Below the pieces are notes generated by a model. That model made no database searches, was not told the origin of the DNA, and saw nothing but the letters and a program-made list of their open reading frames with translations. Below are positions 55,788 to 64,000 of a DNA stretch of 64,000 nt, one piece after another. Source of the DNA: Lachnospiraceae bacterium (GTDB taxonomy: Bacteria > Bacillota > Clostridia > Lachnospirales > Lachnospiraceae); contig CAJTDN010000001.1 in NCBI GenBank assembly GCA_910574865.1, positions 372,001 through 436,000 on the forward strand, written 5' to 3'. A program made the position numbers and the translations under genes. The first letter of the stretch is position 1. Each line of letters starts with the position of its first letter.

Positions 55788-56354
55788 CTAACGTGCCATT
55801 TCCGCCAGCTTCATTCCCATCACGATTTCCTGCTTCTTTTTTTCAAGCGCCGTAAAACCATACTTTTGATAAAACTTCTGCCCATTTTCATTGTCGCCTC
55901 CTACCGAGAGCATCAGCCCCGGCACGTTCATTTCCGCCAAATGCGCACGCAACGCATCAATTAATTTCGTGCCCAGCCCCTGCCGCTGGTACTTTTCGTC
56001 AATGTCAATGTGCAAATGTGCCGGATACTGTCCGGCGAACGGCCGCAGGCCGTCAATGGTGCCTTTGCCCAGCATCTTCGTCACGGGATTATTGCTTTTC
56101 TTCATGTACAGTTCCGTAAATTTCTCCTCCCATGTCATGAAGTCCGCAGCACACAAGACGTATCCCACCGCCTCGTCCTCTTCGTTTACTGCCACGAAGC
56201 AATGCTGCGGCTCCTGCTCGATATAATAATGGCAGAACACTGTCAAAAGCACCCGTTTCATCATGCCGCCCGACAACGGCCCTGGTGCCGTTTTGACACA
56301 GACGCGCTCGACCCGCTCCCGGTCCTTCTCCTGATAATTTCGAATTTTAATCAC
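55788..56354 (-). CDS. GNAT family N-acetyltransferase
   Basis: 188 aa. The acetyl-CoA loop KYQRQGLGTKLIDALRAHLA near residue 122 is typical; GGDNENGQKFYQKYGFTALE near 150 is the last part. It starts at the GTG at 56354 behind AAGGGAAG; upstream residues of the longer frame come from a family-3 repeat. Size and NNPVTKMLGKG insert resemble GNATs acting on small molecules or proteins; substrate unknown. Confidence 0.85.
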   Translation of the reverse strand: MIKIRNYQEKDRERVERVCVKTAPGPLSGGMMKRVLLTVFCHYYIEQEPQHCFVAVNEEDEAVGYVLCAADFMTWEEKFTELYMKKSNNPVTKMLGKGTIDGLRPFAGQYPAHLHIDIDEKYQRQGLGTKLIDALRAHLAEMNVPGLMLSVGGDNENGQKFYQKYGFTALEKKKQEIVMGMKLAEMAR

Positions 56355-56373
56355 TTTTTCACTTCCCTTACAC

Positions 56374-56505
56374 TGAGCACTTAGTGCTTGTCTTTTAAGC
56401 ACTTACGTGCGAATGTAGTTGTCTGACCACTTGGCAAGGTTCTTTCGAGCCTAGTGGCAGAGCAACTTCCTTGACACTAGTCATGCGGAGTTTCCCCCAC
56501 ATTAC
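56374..56505 (-). repeat. Family 3 repeat, third copy
   Basis: TGAGCACTTAGTGCTTGTCT, then AAGCACTTACGTGCGAATGT and a variant foldable part (CACTTGGCAAGG../..CCTAGTGGC), ending CATGCGGAGTTTCC. As at the other two sites, it lies just upstream of a minus-strand ribosome site. Confidence 0.7.
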
Positions 56506-56656
56506 GAAAACCGAATTTCCTTCACCTATATAAGCCCCGTTCCCTCATATTGCAAATACAGCACCTTGCGCCACGGCGTTTCATTCCCTCGGAAAATTCA
56601 ACGCCAACCGGGCATAAAAATCTTCCAGTATAAGCCTTGCATTTAGCGCATGGTAA

Positions 56657-56785
56657 ACTCTGACTCCAAAAATTTTCTTTCCAAAGTTTCTGACGCATCT
56701 GCGGAAATTTCTTTTTCAAAAGTCTGCTGCTTGCACTTTTATAGGCGTTTATGAATCTCCCTACTACCTGATTTACAATGAAAAA
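56657..56785 (-). pseudogene. IS200/IS605 TnpA transposase remnant
   Basis: The frame reads VNQVVGRFINAYKSASSRLL and KKKFPQMRQKLWKENFWSQS, which is the core of IS200-type Y1 transposases (after the HUH, around the catalytic-Tyr helix). Neither end of the gene is present. A 65-codon frame down to 56522 continues with a Cys-rich tail (PCAKC..CCIC) that I cannot assign. Confidence 0.65.
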
Positions 56786-56810
56786 GGGGATGAAAACAAG
56801 CGAAAGCCTC

Positions 56811-57512
56811 TTAGCTCTGTAAATCTTCCGTCGTATACTTTACGCATCTGACTTCCTCCATGTTTCCCAGTGTGCGTAACACCTCTTCTTTTTTATTCCT
56901 TCCCATGTCGTGCACGGAAAGCACCACCTTTTGAAACTCACTTTTTTTCTTTTTCGCCACGGAAACGCTTTCAATTTTCAACCCCATTTTTTCTATTTTT
57001 TGTATGACGGTTTCCGCGGCCGCCGTCGTCCTCGTTTCCATGTACAAATGAAACTGCACGTTTTCAGGCATCAATTTTTGTTCCCAGCCTTTCACCCAGG
57101 TCAATACAATCATCTCCACCATCGTCGCGACAACCGCCACAAAGTAAAAACCGACTCCCAACGCCAATCCAATACAAGCCGAAGCCCACAATCCGGCCGC
57201 CGTGGTCAATCCCCTTACCTTTTCCTTGTCGGAGATGATGCTCCCCGCCCCCAAAAATCCAATACCGCTAACTACCTGCGCGCCCAAACGGGTAGGATCC
57301 CCCGTCCCGTAACGCTCATATATGTATTGACCCGTCAGCATTACCACCGTCGCGCCGATGCAGACCAATATATGGGTTCGCATGCCCGCCGGTTGCCCGA
57401 TTTTCGCCCTGTTCAATCCAATCAGGCTTCCGGCAATGGTTGCCATGAAAATACGGATGAGAACAGACGCAAAGTTTAACTGATCCAAATAATTCAAAAC
57501 ATCGTTTACCAT
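56811..57512 (-). CDS. MgtC/SapB family membrane protein
   Basis: 233 aa. Four or five hydrophobic segments in residues 12-140 carry the family motifs GSLIGLNRAKIGQPAGMRTH near residue 28 and VVSGIGFLGAGSIISDKEKV near 79, with LTTAAGLWASACIGLALGVG. The C-terminal 80 residues are an ACT-like cytosolic domain. MgtC proteins are linked to growth at low Mg2+ and, in pathogens, to survival in macrophages. GGGGATGCAGGGAA precedes the ATG. Confidence 0.92.
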   Translation of the reverse strand: MVNDVLNYLDQLNFASVLIRIFMATIAGSLIGLNRAKIGQPAGMRTHILVCIGATVVMLTGQYIYERYGTGDPTRLGAQVVSGIGFLGAGSIISDKEKVRGLTTAAGLWASACIGLALGVGFYFVAVVATMVEMIVLTWVKGWEQKLMPENVQFHLYMETRTTAAAETVIQKIEKMGLKIESVSVAKKKKSEFQKVVLSVHDMGRNKKEEVLRTLGNMEEVRCVKYTTEDLQS

Positions 57513-57653
57513 TTCCCTGCATCCCCTTGTTTAATTTGTAGCGTAATTATCGCAAATAAGTTAAAACATGTCAATATTTTCTTCTCCGTTACTTTTCACC
57601 AATTCTCTTTTTGGTAAAACTTACTCGTCAGGGCTGCCTTGGCGACCGGTTCA

Positions 57654-57682
57654 TTGACAAATGGTAGAAAAAAAGGTATACT
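57654..57682 (+). promoter_or_regulatory. Promoter of the tyrosine phosphatase gene
   Basis: TTGACA (57654-57659), 17 bp, TATACT (57677-57682). Confidence 0.8.
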
Positions 57683-57712
57683 GTTCGAAAATGAGATGGA
57701 GGATGGCAAAGA

Positions 57713-58540
57713 ATGAAAAGCGAGAGAATACGGTTGCAGAAGCTTTACAACACACGGGATTTAGGGGGAATGAAGACGGCAGACGGACGGACGATTAAGA
57801 AAAATTGCCTGATTCGCAGCGGGCAGTTATATGCGGCGACGGTGGAGGATATAGAGACATTGCGCAACTGCGGGGTTATGCAGATACTCGACTTGCGGAC
57901 GGCGCAGGAGAAAAAGGAGAAGCCGGATCCGCAGATTTCCGGGGCGGGCTACGTACATATGCCGATTTTGACGGATATGATGCAGGGAATCACCCGGGAG
58001 GAAGCGGCAGACAAGCAGATTCTTTCACAAGAAGAAATGTTTGCCGGAATCGGGGAGAATCCGGAACTTATGATAAAATACATGACGAAAGTATATCAGC
58101 TATTTGTGATGGATGAACATGCCATTGCCCAGTATGCAAGATTTTTGAATCTCATACTGGAAAATGAATCCGGGGCGACGTTATGGCATTGCGTGGGCGG
58201 AAAAGATCGCGCCGGATTTGGTGCGGTATTAGTACAAGAATGCCTGGGCGTGAGCCGTGAGGATATCATGGAGGACTATTTATTTACAAATGAATGCCTG
58301 AAGACGGAGAGCGATCAGATGTTTGCAAGTATGAAGGCACAGTATCACATTACCAGCGATGAGGAAGCGGCGAAATTGGAGAAAGTGGTACAAGCGATAC
58401 ACGCCGCGAAAGAGGAATACTTGAACGGCATTTATCAGAGGGTCGAAGAGACACATGGTAACTTTAAGACCTTCCTTGAGAAAGCGCTGGGCATGGGCGA
58501 GGACAAGATTGCCAAAATGCGGGAGAGATTTTTGGTGTGA
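57713..58540 (+). CDS. Tyrosine-protein phosphatase (LipA/Y_phosphatase3 type)
   Basis: 275-aa Cys-based phosphatase. The P-loop WHCVGGKDRAGFGAV spans residues 158-172, with Cys160 the nucleophile and Arg166 the phosphate ligand; the N-terminal NTRDLGGMKT and IRSGQL are typical. Listeria LipA-like enzymes dephosphorylate Tyr/phosphoinositide substrates. ATGGAGGATGGCAAAGA lies before the ATG. It is monocistronic and slightly less GC-rich than neighbours. Confidence 0.9.
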   Translation: MKSERIRLQKLYNTRDLGGMKTADGRTIKKNCLIRSGQLYAATVEDIETLRNCGVMQILDLRTAQEKKEKPDPQISGAGYVHMPILTDMMQGITREEAADKQILSQEEMFAGIGENPELMIKYMTKVYQLFVMDEHAIAQYARFLNLILENESGATLWHCVGGKDRAGFGAVLVQECLGVSREDIMEDYLFTNECLKTESDQMFASMKAQYHITSDEEAAKLEKVVQAIHAAKEEYLNGIYQRVEETHGNFKTFLEKALGMGEDKIAKMRERFLV

Positions 58541-58759
58541 AATCAACATCTTTTTATGCCCCACAATTCCTTCGCAACGACATTCTGGCATTACTTAATT
58601 ATGACGCTTCGGAAAAATTGTTCCCCCAAAGCTGGCGTTGCTACTATGATTTACGAGTTTCAAGTTTACATTTCCCTTGTTTTGAGTTATATTATTAGAG
58701 AATAATATTTTCCATAAAACGTTATTACATTATTACTCAAAATAGAGAGGAGATTATTT

Positions 58760-59818
58760 ATGAAAATCATAGTTTTAGCGGGGGGACTCAGCACGGAGCG
58801 CGACGTGTCCCTCGTCTCGGGAGCTGGTATTTGCAAGACATTGCTGGCTAAGGGACACGAAGTTTTTCTACTGGACGTATTCATGGGCTTTCCCTACGAC
58901 AAGGATAAATTGGAGAAGGTGTTCACCCTTCCCGGGCACGGCCTCGACGCCGCGTTTAACATCCGCACGGAGGAACCCGACCTCGAGGCGGTCAAGGCCT
59001 CCCGCGCGGGTGATGCTAACTGCTTTTTTGGCCCCAACGTAATTGAACTGTGCCGCATGGCGGACATCACCTTCCTTGGCCTGCACGGCGGCGAGGGGGA
59101 AAATGGAAAGCTGCAGGCGGCGTTCGACCTGCTCGGCATCCGCTACACGGGTTCTGGTTCCCTCGGCTGCGCCGTGGCCATGCACAAAGGCGTCAGCCGG
59201 CAGATTTTCCAGAAATCGGGCGTGATAACGCCGCCCGGCGTCTGCATCCACCGAAACAAACTCAACAAGTCCCTTGATGACCTGGGACTTTCACTTCCAG
59301 TGGTGGTGAAGCCATGTTGCGGCGGTTCCTCCATCGGGGTTTATATTGCCAATACGAACGAAGAATACGAGCGCGCCCTCGAGCAGTCCTTCCGCTACGA
59401 GGACGAAGTGGTCATTGAAAAATACATCAAAGGACGCGAGTTTTCCTGCGGCATCGTCGGCGACTTCATCCTGCCGCCAATTGAAATGATTCCAAAGGGC
59501 GAGTTTTTTGATTATGCCTGCAAGTACCAGACGGATGCCACCCTGGAGGTCTGTCCGGCCGACATCAGCCAGGATACCGCCTCCCGCATGCAGGAACAGA
59601 CGCTTCGCGCTTTCCACGCCCTCAAATTGGCCGTATATGCGCGGGCGGATTTCCTGATGGATGAAAATGAAAACTTGTACTGTCTGGAGGTCAACACGCT
59701 GCCCGGCATGACCGAGGCCAGCCTCTTGCCGAAAGAGGCCAAGGCGGTCGGCATCGAGTACGGCGACCTCTGCGAACGGATTATCCGCGAGACCCTCCAG
59801 GAACGGTATCCGTCATAA
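58760..59818 (+). CDS. ddl: D-alanine--D-alanine ligase
   Basis: 352-aa ATP-grasp enzyme making the D-Ala-D-Ala end of peptidoglycan precursors. LAGGLSTERDVSLVSGAGIC near residue 6 is the N-terminal signature, GLHGGEGENGKLQAAFDLLG near 112 and GSGSLGCAVAMHKGVSRQIF near 132 the substrate part, PVVVKPCCGGSSIGVYIANT and FLMDENENLYCLEVNTLPGM the ATP- and Mg-binding parts. GAGAGGAG precedes the ATG. No van-type neighbours, so an ordinary housekeeping Ddl is likely. Confidence 0.93.
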   Translation: MKIIVLAGGLSTERDVSLVSGAGICKTLLAKGHEVFLLDVFMGFPYDKDKLEKVFTLPGHGLDAAFNIRTEEPDLEAVKASRAGDANCFFGPNVIELCRMADITFLGLHGGEGENGKLQAAFDLLGIRYTGSGSLGCAVAMHKGVSRQIFQKSGVITPPGVCIHRNKLNKSLDDLGLSLPVVVKPCCGGSSIGVYIANTNEEYERALEQSFRYEDEVVIEKYIKGREFSCGIVGDFILPPIEMIPKGEFFDYACKYQTDATLEVCPADISQDTASRMQEQTLRAFHALKLAVYARADFLMDENENLYCLEVNTLPGMTEASLLPKEAKAVGIEYGDLCERIIRETLQERYPS

Positions 59819-59895
59819 TGTCTGTTCGCACGAAATGCGTTTCGACACCACCGCTCCAATTCGCGCCAGGCATTCGACAAGCCTATGCCAAACAA

Positions 59896-59938
59896 ATTGC
59901 CGCCCTTGCGTATATGCAGGGCGGCCAATATTTTTTAC
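59896..59938 (+). terminator. Terminator after ddl
   Basis: GCCGCCCT pairs with AGGGCGGC, with outer TTG/CAA, followed by TATTTTTT. It separates the convergent ddl and sipW genes. Confidence 0.85.
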
Positions 59939-59959
59939 ACAAAAAACGTCCTTCTTATT

Positions 59960-60481
59960 TTAGCGGTTTTGCAGACTCGTCCCTATGAGGTTCAGCACCA
60001 GACCCAGCACGACGACGCATGCCGCCGCGATTTTCCCGTAAAGCGACGTCATAATCGTGAGCAGTTTCCCGATATACGGAATGGAAAGCGCCACCCGGCC
60101 GATGTAATTCTCATAAGGCACCGGCGTAGGGTCTTCCTTTTCATTGGCGTCGCCCTTCGTTCGAAACGTCCCGGAAACCACGTTGTTTTTCACGACCCGG
60201 TGGGTAATGATTCCCCCCTCTTCCGGCGAACTGTAAAACGCGACGACATCCTCCTCCACCACGTCCTCCGGACTGCCGCCCTGCACGTACAACAAACTGC
60301 CGACTGGTATCGACGGTTCCATGCTGCCGCTTAGGACGTTGTACATGTGAAAGCCAAACACGCCCGGCAGGACGAGAAGAGAGCACAGGAGGATGACGAT
60401 GACAATCATCGCCGTCCCCGTCATGCTGCAAATCTTAGCAAACACGTTGGTTTTTCGTTTCTTTCCTTTACGCTTTCCCAT
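59960..60481 (-). CDS. sipW: Signal peptidase I, SipW (ER/archaeal) type
   Basis: 173-aa membrane protease with an N-terminal membrane helix (about residues 20-43), the catalytic Ser in SGSMEPSI (Ser53) and, instead of the bacterial Lys, a His in ITHRVV (His94), as in ER-type S26B enzymes. FRTKGDANEKEDPTPV near residue 107 is a third signature, and a second helix lies near the C-terminus. Such SipW enzymes process TasA/camelysin-like exported proteins; two of these are encoded upstream in the same operon. Confidence 0.92.
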   Translation of the reverse strand: MGKRKGKKRKTNVFAKICSMTGTAMIVIVILLCSLLVLPGVFGFHMYNVLSGSMEPSIPVGSLLYVQGGSPEDVVEEDVVAFYSSPEEGGIITHRVVKNNVVSGTFRTKGDANEKEDPTPVPYENYIGRVALSIPYIGKLLTIMTSLYGKIAAACVVVLGLVLNLIGTSLQNR

Positions 60482-60483
60482 GG

Positions 60484-61581
60484 CTACTTCTCATCATCCG
60501 ACTTGTCATCTTCCTTCTTCACTTTGACCATCGGAATCCTTCTTTTCCTAAGATATACCGCCATCACGGCCAATGCCGCCATCGCCACCAGGACAATCGC
60601 GCCATAAATCGGGAGATACCCCAGCACCGTGCCTGCGGACTGCCTTAACTTCATGTTGTCGAGCGGCACGTCTTCGTCATCCAAGTCCATCAAGTCCGTG
60701 GGCGTTTGTTCATCCGGCACGGCGGTCAAGTCCCCGCCGACCGCGCCATCAATTCCCTCGTCCGCGTCGTCCTCCGCCCCGGCGGCTCCGCCACCCGCCC
60801 CTTCCGGCAGCGGGATTCCGACTCCCTCGCCAATCTCTCCCTCGACCACGCCCGCGTCGTCACCGGCTCCGATGGTTCCCGTGCCGCCGGTGCCTCCCCC
60901 GGCCGTTCCCGCACCGCCGGTGCCATCCCCGGTCGTTCCCGTACCGCCGGTGGAACCGCCAGTCGTTCCCCCGCTATCGGTTGCACCGCTTTGAACCCGC
61001 GCGTACTGGAAGTCAAACACGTTTTCCGCCTCGTTTGCCGACAAGGTCTTGACCAAGTTCAAGGCCTGTGGCTGATATCCGTCCACGTAACGCGCCGATA
61101 CATATTGCCGTTCCCCTGCCACGCCATAATACGTATCGCTCGCCAGGAGACTGCGGCCGCTCCCATCCACGTAGTTCACCGTATAGGCCACCATGTCGCC
61201 CTTGACCCCATATGCGATTACGTAATCACGGTCACTCGCCACCGCGAAAGAAGACTCCGTCGCCTCAGAATTGTCACGCCCTGACCTTCGAACTCCCCTC
61301 GCATAATACCTGTCGTCCGTCACCGTCACCGCATCCTGGTAAACGATATAAACGATATCGCCATATTTCAAGCCACTGATGACGATCCGCTCTCCGTCAA
61401 AAGCCACGTCCGCGCCGGAAGGCACGTCAATGCCCTCCCCGGTGAGCACGCCCTGGTTTCCTGCGTACAATCGAACCGTGTAGGTATATTCTTCCTCCGC
61501 CGCAAATGCCGTTTGCGGAAGCAATGCAACCAGCATGGCCATAACCAAAAGCCCAATCCGTACTCTTTTCAAGCCCTTCAT
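60484..61581 (-). CDS. Surface protein with MucBP-like domain and C-terminal membrane anchor
   Basis: About 365 aa. A signal peptide (cleaved after QTAFA) is followed by an extracellular part with VAYTVNYVDGSGRSLLASDT near residue 160 (MucBP-like), a Gly/Thr/Ser-rich linker at about 200-260, an acidic stretch, a single membrane helix (LGYLPIYGAIVLVAMAALAV) and the basic tail RKRR. There is no sortase motif. It starts at the ATG at 61581 and ends 2 bp before sipW. Role in the surface fibre or adhesion is inferred from the operon. Confidence 0.8.
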   Translation of the reverse strand: MKGLKRVRIGLLVMAMLVALLPQTAFAAEEEYTYTVRLYAGNQGVLTGEGIDVPSGADVAFDGERIVISGLKYGDIVYIVYQDAVTVTDDRYYARGVRRSGRDNSEATESSFAVASDRDYVIAYGVKGDMVAYTVNYVDGSGRSLLASDTYYGVAGERQYVSARYVDGYQPQALNLVKTLSANEAENVFDFQYARVQSGATDSGGTTGGSTGGTGTTGDGTGGAGTAGGGTGGTGTIGAGDDAGVVEGEIGEGVGIPLPEGAGGGAAGAEDDADEGIDGAVGGDLTAVPDEQTPTDLMDLDDEDVPLDNMKLRQSAGTVLGYLPIYGAIVLVAMAALAVMAVYLRKRRIPMVKVKKEDDKSDDEK

Positions 61582-61582
61582 G

Positions 61583-62632
61583 CTACTTCCGCCCCCTTTT
61601 CCCAACTCGTGGCCCCGGATTCCTGCCCGCGCCTTCACTTACACCCGCGTCCTCTCTTCTGGCCGCGCTTCTATTCACGCCCGCTCCCGTGCTCCTGGCC
61701 ACGCCGCCACTCACGTTTGCACCCGCTCTTCCGGCCGCGCCCTCGTCTTCATACGCATCCCCGCGCTCACGGCGCAACCGCACGACGACGATTACCATGA
61801 TGGCCAGTCCCGCCGCCAACATTCCAATCATGCTCGCCATGAACGTCTCCTGGTCGCCCGTCTTCACGACGTCGCCCGGCGGGTCGCCCTCTCCCGGCGT
61901 TCCTGGATTTCCAGGGGTTCCCGGATTTCCAGGCGGGTTGCCGCCCGGATTGTCCGGCGTTCCCGGCCAAGTGCCAAGCGCCTCCGTGGCAAAGTCCATT
62001 TGCAGCCGGGCAAACGTGTTCTGGTAATCATTGACCAACGTCTCGCCGTCCAAGGCAACCTTCAGCTTCACGATGCCCTCGTCGCCGTTCCCCATCCGGT
62101 CCAAGTAAAAATAGTCATCAAGCGTGGTGGTCGCCCCATGGAGACCCACACCGTTAATCCGGCCTTCGCCACCAAACTTCTCGCTCGAATAGAGCGTCGT
62201 CGTCTCGCCCGCCGTGTCCGTGTACGTCAGCAAGTAATCATATGCGCCGCCCGCCGCGTCACCGGCATCCTCCAGGGAATTTAACACCTCGTTCTTCATA
62301 TACCAGTCCGCCTGGCCGTCATAATCATTTTTCAAAATGATGGTCAACTCCACCGAGTCCCCCGGCTGCATCAGGTTCACCTCGTCGGCCATGTTGCCCG
62401 ACGTGAAATTCGTCTCCATGTCCTTACCGTCAAAACGAACCCTCCATCCCTCCGCGCCCTGCCGATCCTCGGCCGATGCCGTCATGGAAACCGCGGCCGC
62501 CAAAAACATCGATGCGGAAAACGCGATTGCCAAAAGCCGCTTCGCGGAAAACAAACCCGCCCGAAGCCCCTTCGGCAAAATCGTACCCGCCTGAAATGCC
62601 GGCCGGCGTAATCCAATCATTTCTTTCTTCAT
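61583..62632 (-). CDS. Surface protein with signal peptide and sortase-like C-terminal anchor
   Basis: About 349 aa. A long basic N-terminus precedes a hydrophobic signal (LLAIAFSASMFLAAAVSM); the mature domain (about residues 60-210) is beta-rich, resembling the TasA/Cna-B-like clients of SipW. A Pro/Gly/Asn-rich linker follows (GNPGTPGNPGTPGEGD), then VVKTGDQ and a membrane helix (MIGMLAAGLAIMVIVVVRLR), a (V/L)xxTG sortase-like sorting signal, and an unusually long Arg/Gly/Ala-rich tail of about 60 residues. The start codon is uncertain: GTG 62635, ATG 62632 or ATG 62620. Confidence 0.75.
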   Translation of the reverse strand: MKKEMIGLRRPAFQAGTILPKGLRAGLFSAKRLLAIAFSASMFLAAAVSMTASAEDRQGAEGWRVRFDGKDMETNFTSGNMADEVNLMQPGDSVELTIILKNDYDGQADWYMKNEVLNSLEDAGDAAGGAYDYLLTYTDTAGETTTLYSSEKFGGEGRINGVGLHGATTTLDDYFYLDRMGNGDEGIVKLKVALDGETLVNDYQNTFARLQMDFATEALGTWPGTPDNPGGNPPGNPGTPGNPGTPGEGDPPGDVVKTGDQETFMASMIGMLAAGLAIMVIVVVRLRRERGDAYEDEGAAGRAGANVSGGVARSTGAGVNRSAARREDAGVSEGAGRNPGPRVGKRGRK

Positions 62633-62648
62633 CACCCTTCATGCCCCC

Positions 62649-63419
62649 TTACAAAATTCCCAGTGCCGAAGCGTCCACGCCCCACGCACTGCGAATCGCG
62701 TCCTGCGCGTTGTGCGTCTGCACCGCGTCCACCTCCACGTCGACATGGAATTCCACGCCGTCATATTTGTAAATGGTGGTAATCGTGTCGCCCTTCGTCT
62801 CCACCCTTGCCTCGGAAGCCACTTCCCCGTCTATCCGCACGAAGTCCACGAACGCCGCCGACTCCGCGCCGGAAGGAAGAATCCCCTTGTAATACAATTC
62901 CACGCACTCGCCACCGCCGTCCGGCCCGTCCGCCGGATTTCGCACCCATTGTCCCCCGTTCACAAAATGCAGGTCAATCAGGTCCGGTGACAATGTCGTC
63001 ACCTTTTTCCCGTCCTTCATCCAATACCTATAAATCCGCACGCGCACGTACTCGTCAATGCTGCCGCTGTTGCGAACGGTCAGCGTTTCCTCGTAAGCCT
63101 TGTTCAGGGCCAGCTTCTCGCCCTCGCCCAGCATGTTCTTAAGCAGCACGCCGCTCGTGGACTCGTCGCCCTGGTTGGTGTTCACCTTCCATTCGTTATT
63201 GTCATAATCACGGCTGCTGACCACCTCGCCATTCTCCACCAGGCTCACGCCAATCTGGGAGACCGTGATTTCCGCCGTGTAATTTTCACTGTAATACGTA
63301 AGCGCCGCCCGCGTGCTCCCGATCGTGCTTCCCATAAGCAACAGCACCGCCAACGCCATCAGCCCATACGTCACGTATTTTCCGTTCGAGGCCTTTTTCT
63401 TTTTTCTTGCCTGCTTCAT
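62649..63419 (-). CDS. SipW-dependent TasA/camelysin-like exported protein
   Basis: 256 aa. The N-terminus is basic and then hydrophobic (YGLMALAVLLLMGSTIGSTR), with the TRAALTYYSENYTAEI motif of SipW-cognate signal peptides. The mature domain is beta-rich with KNMLGEGEKLALNKAYEETL and TVRNSGSIDEYVRVRIYRYW, as in TasA/CalY proteins. Its ATG overlaps the stop of the preceding gene by one base. Homologues form fibres or act as camelysin-type proteins; which applies here is open. Confidence 0.82.
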   Translation of the reverse strand: MKQARKKKKASNGKYVTYGLMALAVLLLMGSTIGSTRAALTYYSENYTAEITVSQIGVSLVENGEVVSSRDYDNNEWKVNTNQGDESTSGVLLKNMLGEGEKLALNKAYEETLTVRNSGSIDEYVRVRIYRYWMKDGKKVTTLSPDLIDLHFVNGGQWVRNPADGPDGGGECVELYYKGILPSGAESAAFVDFVRIDGEVASEARVETKGDTITTIYKYDGVEFHVDVEVDAVQTHNAQDAIRSAWGVDASALGIL

Positions 63420-64000
63420 CAGTTGCCAGCCCCCTCTCCCTGAATGCCGGCACCCGCATTCCCGCCTTGCCCGCCTGCATTCTCATCCAAACCAACCGCG
63501 GCCGCGCCCTGCCCGTCGGTTTCCGCGCCCTGGCCACTCCCGCCGTCCGTCTCCTGGTAATCCGAATAGACCGTCGTCCAGTCGGCAGTGGCATTTCCCG
63601 ACGCGTCATACACGACCGGGGTGCACTCCTGGATGACGACCACGTTGAAATTGTCCTTGTCAAACCCTTCCGGCAGGACGATTTTCGCGTCCAGCACCGT
63701 GGTAGTCGTTCCTGCCGCGAGGATTGGCCGGTAATACCAATACCCGTCATCGCCCAGATACCAGTTTTGGCCTCCGTCGGCCTCCGTATAGTCAATCGCA
63801 AGTTCGTTTCCACAAAACACCTTCACCCTGACAAAACAATCGTTGACCGCCGAAGCATTTTCCACGGAAATGTGCTTCGTCATGTTGCTAAGTCCCTCGT
63901 GAATCTCCGTCTCGGCCCCCAAGTTCACGACCTGGCTGCCACCCGCGGATACGTACGTCGTAAAATACGCCTGCGCGCCCTCTATCGTCAGCACCGCCGT
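63419..64000 (-). CDS. Second SipW-dependent exported protein, 5' end cut by window edge
   Basis: Open from the window edge (TAVLTIEGAQAYFTTYVSAG) to a TGA at 63419-63421, 193 codons. KHISVENASAVNDCFVRVKV and YLGDDGYWYYRP match camelysin/TasA-like clients; the last 45 residues are Gly/Gln/Ala-rich. The signal peptide lies beyond the window. It overlaps the next gene by one base, so the two are translated together. Confidence 0.75.
   Translation of the reverse strand, partial: TAVLTIEGAQAYFTTYVSAGGSQVVNLGAETEIHEGLSNMTKHISVENASAVNDCFVRVKVFCGNELAIDYTEADGGQNWYLGDDGYWYYRPILAAGTTTTVLDAKIVLPEGFDKDNFNVVVIQECTPVVYDASGNATADWTTVYSDYQETDGGSGQGAETDGQGAAAVGLDENAGGQGGNAGAGIQGEGAGN

Overview
The window reads as chromosome of an anaerobic Firmicute of the Lachnospiraceae/Clostridia type. 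The signs are Gram-positive lipoproteins (LxxC boxes), a SipW-type signal peptidase with its exported clients, a group-B-like [FeFe] hydrogenase, strong AGGAGG ribosome binding sites, TTGACA-17-TATAAT promoters, and many glycoside hydrolases and sugar transporters. Most genes are GC-rich by eye. Several AT-rich blocks (17.7-19.7, 39.6-43.1 and 46.6-50.4 kb) look acquired.

Layout. 0-9 kb: a minus-strand sugar operon running lacI-type regulator (own unit), permease, ABC ATPase, second permease, sugar-binding lipoprotein, an unknown 147-aa protein and L-fucose isomerase (cut by the window start). 9.3-15.1 kb: lipoprotein, histidine kinase without its phospho-acceptor His, TraX-like membrane protein, 2-keto-3-deoxygluconate kinase-like PfkB kinase and a GH43 enzyme with discoidin and Fn3-like tail. 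15.3-17.5 kb: divergent TetR/MATE pair with two dyad operators. 17.8-19.7 kb: AT-rich two-gene module, AAA ATPase plus DUF4276/TOPRIM-like protein, a defence candidate. 20-30.4 kb: ThpR, GNAT, AraC/beta-galactosidase pair, ketopantoate reductase, GH3, AraC-type regulator. 31-36.5 kb: coiled-coil protein, then Uma2 / DUF262-HNH / DUF262 operon, a second defence candidate, bounded by a 19-bp tandem array and carrying a 64-bp tandem repeat at its central gene junction. 36.8-39.3 kb: tRNA-Val(CAC), esterase pseudogene, [FeFe] hydrogenase. 39.6-43.1 kb: LysR regulator and a mosaic of truncated or fused redox genes. 43.3-46.5 kb: purC, Crp/Fnr regulator, MATE pump with a class-II Crp/Fnr-like site. 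46.7-48.9 kb: GntR/ABC module and a serine-recombinase stub. 49-50 kb: a small inverted-repeat-bounded element inserted in an HTH regulator. 50.4-54.1 kb: GH43 and GH3 operon. 54.3-57.5 kb: broken AAA-ATPase, GNAT, IS200 remnant, MgtC. 57.7-59.8 kb: tyrosine phosphatase and Ddl. 60-64 kb: SipW-type surface-protein operon (cut by the window end).

Three families of structured intergenic repeats are scattered through the window: family 1, GTTAC...GTAAC hairpin elements of 37 or about 148 bp; family 2, elements with a TAGCGTCGGTGTAC terminal motif; family 3, an element placed directly upstream of ribosome binding sites. The two defence-like modules and the repeat families are the most interesting content.

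All calls come from reading the sequence alone. Functional names rest on motif recognition, not on database searches.
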